A stretch of DNA of 64,000 nt from Lentisphaeraceae bacterium (GTDB taxonomy: Bacteria; Verrucomicrobiota; Lentisphaeria; Lentisphaerales; Lentisphaeraceae): positions 1 to 64,000 of the forward strand of contig JAJPOQ010000039.1 of assembly GCA_021232515.1 (NCBI GenBank), given 5' to 3'. How positions within the stretch are numbered: position 1 is the first letter of the stretch; every line of letters starts with the position of its first letter. The position numbers were made by a program, and so were the translations under genes. This document shows, one piece after another, positions 60,189-64,000 of this stretch. Under the pieces are notes generated by a model, which did not search any database, was not told the origin of the DNA, and worked only from the letters and a program-made list of their open reading frames with translations.

Positions 60189-62759
60189 TTAAGCTTCAGA
60201 ACGCAATAAATCCAGTGATGTCTTTGTATAAGTTTTTCTAGAAACGAGTAAGCCGATAACGATTGTTAATGTGCTTAGAATGACGTTTGTATAAATTACT
60301 AATTGCCAATCAAAAGGCATGTAGTTTTGAAAGACAAATTTTGACAACATGAAATTTGCAGTATAGGCAAGTGCTAAGCCTGCATTTGCGGACAAAATTG
60401 CCAAGAAAGTAAATTCGGAAAAGAGAATTGAGCGGACTTGTTTTTGAGATGCTCCAAGTACTTTCAAGAGAGTATTCTCTCTTAGGCGTTGAGATTGGCT
60501 CAGGTGTAGTGAAGAGATAAGAATGATTAAGCCTGTGATGATGCTAAAGCCAGCCATGACTTTGACTGCGAGTGACGCTTTATTGAGCATGTTACTCACT
60601 GTCGCAACGACCAACGAGAGATCTAAGACAGATATGTTTGAATAGCTTTTAGTGATAGACTTTTGTAGCTCTACAGCTGTTTTGGTGTCCGGCGTTCTCG
60701 TAATAGAAACGATCATTTGAGGTGCATCGTTTAAGACGCCATCTGGGAAAAGAACAAAAAAGTTTGGGCGCATTTGCATCCATTCAACACTTCTCTTACC
60801 AGAGATAACGCATGGAAGCTCAATTCCCCCAAGGTCAAAAGTCATGGTATCACCTACTTTTAACTTCATTTTTTGCATTATGCCTTCTTCAACGGTAACA
60901 GGGACAGGATTTTTGGAGTTTGAGAAGTCTTCGTCATATTTTGGGATGAAGTTACCTTCCAATAGTTTTTCAGAATCCAGTAACTTGTCGCGATAAGTTG
61001 ACCTATAGGTTCTAGTCAAAGTCCAAGAAGGTATTCTTTGTTTTCTCTTCACTTTCTTATTTTCAGATAACCAGAACTCTACAGGTTTTCCTTTCATACT
61101 TTTGAGCTGCATGCCGACTATTGGTATGACATCTATTGCACTAAGGTTTTTCTCTTTTAGAATACTTTTTACACCAGCGACTTGGTCTGTTTGTATGTCA
61201 AAGAGAATGAGATTTGGGTTATTGCCATTTTCCGTTTTTCTGACTTGATAGAGCATATTTTCTTGAGCTAAGTACAAAAGGCAAATTAAGAAAGTCCCAG
61301 TGCCGAGAGAGCAAATAAGTGTTAGTGACTGATTTTGTGGACGGAATAGATTTTTTAATCCTTGTTTCCAGATGAAGGGTAAAGTTTCGGATACGGTTTT
61401 CTTAACAATTTTAATCATGATGAAAGCAAAAAGAGCTAGACAGCAAAGAGCTCCTAACATGCCGAGACCCATGTAGAGACCTATTTTAAATGTACTCGCA
61501 CTTAAAATAGAAAAGATAACGATAAGACTAGCAAGAAACAGTTGGATAGGTATTTCCCAAACAGTTTTTACACTGTTGATGTTTAGTTCACTTTTTAAAC
61601 TATCTGCTGCACTAAGTTGGTTGAGCTTAAGTAGTGGGGTTAAAGCAAAAAGAACTGTAATGATTGTACCGGTGACTGTGCCTAAAAGTAATGCCGAAAT
61701 AGAGAAGCTTGTTTCAACGGTTATTGGCAAAAATGAAGAGATCAGGACTGGAATGAACTCTTGAAGTAGTAAGCCAAATAGACTCCCAAGAAGTCCGCCA
61801 ACGATACCCATAATAAGAGCTTGGATGAAGTAAATGGTTAGGGCTTGTGATCTTGATGCTCCAAGGCAACGGAGTATTGCGGCATTTTTTAGTTTTGAGT
61901 TTATGTGAACTCTTATGGCGCTACCTATACCTGTGCCGCCGAGTAATAAGGCAATGAAAGCGACTAAGTTTAGAAAGTGAAACAGGTTTGATAAAGTTTT
62001 ATCTATGGCTTCTTGTCTATCTTCGGTAGTTTCATAACGGACACCATAGTCAACTTGAGCATCGTCCATTTTATTTTTTAGAGCTTTTTTGTCGGTATTT
62101 TCAGGGAGCTTAAAATAGTGACGGTACTTAACTCGACTTCCAAAACCGATAAGGCCAGTTTTTGGGATGTCTGTAAAATTAATAAGAACTCGTGGCGAAA
62201 GCTCGGAAACAATAAAGCTTTCTCCAGGTAGTGACTTTATATAACCGGCGACTTTAAAGGTATGTTTTCCAAGAACTATAGGGTCTCCAACTTTTATACC
62301 GAACTGAAGTATAAGCGATTCATCAATAAGTGCAGAATTTTCAATGGTACGAAATTTTGCTGAAGCATCTTCTGGAATGGTGTCGATATTTCCGTAGAGC
62401 GGGAAAGCATCCTCAATTCCTCTTAACTGTATTAGTCTTGAATTATCTTCAGAGTTTGGAAACTTTGCCATGGAGGCAAAACGCCATTCTTTGGTATCGC
62501 TAACAGAATTTTTTTGTAGGCTTTTTGTTAATTTATCCGGAATTGGCTGACGGCTCTTAACCAAGAGGTCGCCACCAAGTAATGCTCGAGATTGTTCAAT
62601 TATACCACCTCTAACAGAATCACCAAAGGCTCTAAGTGCGACTAAAGCAGCAACGCCTAGACATATACACGAGAGAAAAAGAAACATACGTTTTCTGTGA
62701 GCGCGACTGTCTCTCCATGCCATGGTCCAACACCACTTTGAGAAAAATTTTTTAATCAC
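60189..62759 (-). CDS. FtsX/LolE-type ABC transporter permease, long form
   Basis: The 856-residue protein has the duplicated MacB_PCD/FtsX plan. A TM near 25-50 (FLSCICLGVAALVALRAF) is followed by a periplasmic domain. A first TM cluster is at about 255-470 with LRCLGASRSQALTIY, then comes a second large periplasmic domain, and a second cluster near the end has LLKVLGASQKQVRSIL. This is the YbbP-like layout. Partners export lipids or lipoproteins, or act mechanically on periplasmic proteins. It starts at GTG 62759, overlapping the ATPase stop (GTGA). Downstream are the C39-like and LRR genes. Confidence 0.9.
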   Translation of the reverse strand: MIKKFFSKWCWTMAWRDSRAHRKRMFLFLSCICLGVAALVALRAFGDSVRGGIIEQSRALLGGDLLVKSRQPIPDKLTKSLQKNSVSDTKEWRFASMAKFPNSEDNSRLIQLRGIEDAFPLYGNIDTIPEDASAKFRTIENSALIDESLILQFGIKVGDPIVLGKHTFKVAGYIKSLPGESFIVSELSPRVLINFTDIPKTGLIGFGSRVKYRHYFKLPENTDKKALKNKMDDAQVDYGVRYETTEDRQEAIDKTLSNLFHFLNLVAFIALLLGGTGIGSAIRVHINSKLKNAAILRCLGASRSQALTIYFIQALIMGIVGGLLGSLFGLLLQEFIPVLISSFLPITVETSFSISALLLGTVTGTIITVLFALTPLLKLNQLSAADSLKSELNINSVKTVWEIPIQLFLASLIVIFSILSASTFKIGLYMGLGMLGALCCLALFAFIMIKIVKKTVSETLPFIWKQGLKNLFRPQNQSLTLICSLGTGTFLICLLYLAQENMLYQVRKTENGNNPNLILFDIQTDQVAGVKSILKEKNLSAIDVIPIVGMQLKSMKGKPVEFWLSENKKVKRKQRIPSWTLTRTYRSTYRDKLLDSEKLLEGNFIPKYDEDFSNSKNPVPVTVEEGIMQKMKLKVGDTMTFDLGGIELPCVISGKRSVEWMQMRPNFFVLFPDGVLNDAPQMIVSITRTPDTKTAVELQKSITKSYSNISVLDLSLVVATVSNMLNKASLAVKVMAGFSIITGLIILISSLHLSQSQRLRENTLLKVLGASQKQVRSILFSEFTFLAILSANAGLALAYTANFMLSKFVFQNYMPFDWQLVIYTNVILSTLTIVIGLLVSRKTYTKTSLDLLRSEA

Positions 62760-63433
62760 TGAGAGATAACTCCACCTTTTAAGCGAATTATCTGTTGCAT
62801 CTTTGCTGCTAAGTCATTGTCATGTGTGACCATGATTAGCGTCGTGCCGTATTGCTCATTTAGTTTTAGCAAACTTTCTTCAACAGCTTTGCCTGTTTCG
62901 GTATCGAGGTTCCCTGTCGGTTCATCAGCAAAAAGTATTTCAGGTTGATTTATAAAGGCACGGGCGATAGCGACCCTTTGTTGTTCACCGCCAGATAATT
63001 GTCCAGGGTAGTGGTCGAGGCGCTCTTTGAGTCCAACCTCTTCCAAAAGTTGTATTGCTTTTGCTTTAGTGCTGGCTTCAGCTTTACCTTGCAGTTCCAT
63101 AGGGACCATCACATTTTCCAATGCAGTGAGAGTTGGAAGTAGTTGAAAGGCTTGAAAGATGAAACCAACTTTTTTACTGCGTAGTTCAGCTCTTTCGTCT
63201 TCACTCATTTCTTGAAGGTTTTTGCCACATAGATTCACTATTCCCGAGCTTGGGTCATCCAAACCCGCGGCGATGCTTAAGCAAGTGGATTTCCCACTTC
63301 CAGATGGCCCGACTATAGCAGCAGTCTTACCTTTTGTGATAGAGAAACTAACATCTTTGAGAACGTGAAGTTGGTGATTCCCCATTTCGTAGTAACGATT
63401 GAGTCCATTGGCTTCGAGTATTAGTTCTTCCAT
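62756..63433 (-). CDS. LolD/YbbA-type ABC transporter ATPase
   Basis: The 225-residue protein has Walker A GPSGSGKST, Q-loop FQAFQLLP, ABC signature LSGGEQQRVAIARAF, Walker B ILFADEPTGNLD and the switch histidine in VTHDND. The LPTLTALENVMVP and PGQLSGGEQQR segments are typical of the LolD/MacB/FtsE subgroup. AAGGA precedes the ATG. It is translationally coupled to the permease and diverges from the MscS gene. Confidence 0.95.
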   Translation of the reverse strand: MEELILEANGLNRYYEMGNHQLHVLKDVSFSITKGKTAAIVGPSGSGKSTCLSIAAGLDDPSSGIVNLCGKNLQEMSEDERAELRSKKVGFIFQAFQLLPTLTALENVMVPMELQGKAEASTKAKAIQLLEEVGLKERLDHYPGQLSGGEQQRVAIARAFINQPEILFADEPTGNLDTETGKAVEESLLKLNEQYGTTLIMVTHDNDLAAKMQQIIRLKGGVISQ

Positions 63434-63547
63434 TCAAAATCCTTTTGTATGTACGGGGCTCTAGAAATTCTCTATTGAGGCAGCATAATAATCAAATTAC
63501 ATCTCTTTTGAACACTTTGTAGTATTTCAGTTCTTAACTTTTTACTT

Positions 63548-64000
63548 ATGGTTTTTATTATGTATCCAAATCTATTTTTTATTGCCGCCGCCTCACTAGA
63601 TGAAAAAGCGAAAGAGTTTCTAAACGAACAAGCGCCTATTTTTGCCAAAAATATAGTTTTTGCATTACTTATTTTCTTTGTCGGTAGAATTCTTATTTCA
63701 GGCATACTTTCCATGACAGATAAAGTTATGGAGAAATCAAAAGTAGAAGATACTCTCAAGTCGTTCATCCGTGCTTTGATTAAGATCACTTTGATGGTTG
63801 TAGTTATACTTGCAGCTTTAGAACAAATTGGAGTTAAGACTACTTCATTTGTCGCTATACTTGCAGCGGCGGGTTTAGCTATAGGTATGGCTTTGAAAGA
63901 TACTTTGGGAAACTTTGCATCTGGGGTGATGATTATTCTTTTTAAACCCTACAAGGTTGGTCATTTTGTTGAAGTCGCAGGAACTTCAGGTGTTATCGAA
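63548..64000 (+). CDS. MscS-family mechanosensitive channel, N-terminal part
   Basis: The frame starts at ATG 63548 (or 63560) and runs off the right edge; 151 codons are visible. Two or three TM segments are seen. The pore helix and following beta domain are recognisable from VAILAAAGLAIGMALKDTL, then GNFASGVMIILFKPYKVGHFVEVAGTSGVIE (quoted in part for the N-F-A-S-G-V and G-H-F-V-E motifs). It releases solutes on osmotic down-shock. No strong binding site precedes either ATG. It diverges from the ABC ATPase over about 114 bases. Confidence 0.9.
   Translation, partial: MVFIMYPNLFFIAAASLDEKAKEFLNEQAPIFAKNIVFALLIFFVGRILISGILSMTDKVMEKSKVEDTLKSFIRALIKITLMVVVILAALEQIGVKTTSFVAILAAAGLAIGMALKDTLGNFASGVMIILFKPYKVGHFVEVAGTSGVIE

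Noticed and set aside
63472-63789. Minus-strand 105-codon frame at the right edge
   Set aside because: It lies opposite the well-supported MscS gene and has no family features.
1-64000. CRISPR array, rRNA, tRNA or insertion sequence
   Set aside because: No regularly spaced repeats, no conserved rRNA stretches, no cloverleaf with CCA-side stem and no transposase-like protein was seen on either strand by reading. A tRNA or covariance-model scan was not possible.

Overview
This is an AT-rich, gene-dense bacterial chromosome segment with no rRNA, tRNA, insertion sequence, phage or CRISPR array that I can recognise. Gene content points to the PVC superphylum, most likely Lentisphaerota (Lentisphaera-like). 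The pointers are a small sigma factor coupled to a FecR/LamG membrane protein, a zinc-ribbon Ser/Thr kinase with a transmembrane segment, a long MoxR/DUF58/BatA/VWA/DUF4175/terpene-cyclase-like operon, LRR and secreted beta-sandwich proteins, and the futalosine route to menaquinone. The taxonomic call is inference from gene content. Starts are often TTG or GTG, and many neighbouring genes overlap by ATGA, GTGA or TAATG.

Layout. 0-9 kb: envelope and secreted proteins (PQQ beta-propeller, flippase-like membrane protein, coiled-coil lipoprotein, an outer-membrane-barrel candidate, a large repeat lipoprotein), a NUDIX hydrolase and an eroded acyl-activating enzyme. 9-13 kb: TrmH-type RNA methyltransferase, the MqnD-lipoprotein-MqnB operon, and the NAD(P)HX repair enzyme. 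13-22 kb: two ExbB/ExbD cassettes flanking a sigma factor/FecR-LamG pair. The first cassette carries a possible TonB-like partner, the second a long periplasmic TPR protein followed by a fragment duplicated from its own 3' end. 22-26 kb: FHA protein, FtsH, HPr overlapping a NusG paralogue, and a DUF4404-like protein. 26-33 kb: a minus-strand operon of an HTH/zinc-ribbon regulator, MoxR, DUF58 and a transglutaminase membrane protein, then a sigma54-type response regulator and a very small secreted transglutaminase-like protein. 33-36 kb: Ser/Thr kinase. 36-47.6 kb: a seven-gene plus-strand operon, the second MoxR system. 47.6-52.6 kb: M20 amidohydrolase, cupin, truncated haemoglobin, Sel1 lipoprotein, and a Cys-rich/His-Met-rich group that looks metal related. 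52.6-63.4 kb: a co-directional minus-strand series of an ABC transporter of the LolD/FtsX type, a membrane-anchored protein with a C39-like peptidase domain, an LRR protein, a ceramidase-superfamily membrane protein and a coiled-coil membrane protein. The right edge cuts an MscS channel.

How it fits together. Most of the window concerns the cell envelope: energy-transducing ExbBD motors, two MoxR-VWA/transglutaminase systems, lipoproteins, and a putative surface or lipid-remodelling locus at 52.6-63.4 kb, which is the best candidate here for an undescribed system. Two genes, the partial one at the left edge and the small transglutaminase-like gene at 32.9 kb, have perfect inverted repeats whose downstream arm contains the ribosome binding site, suggesting control at translation.
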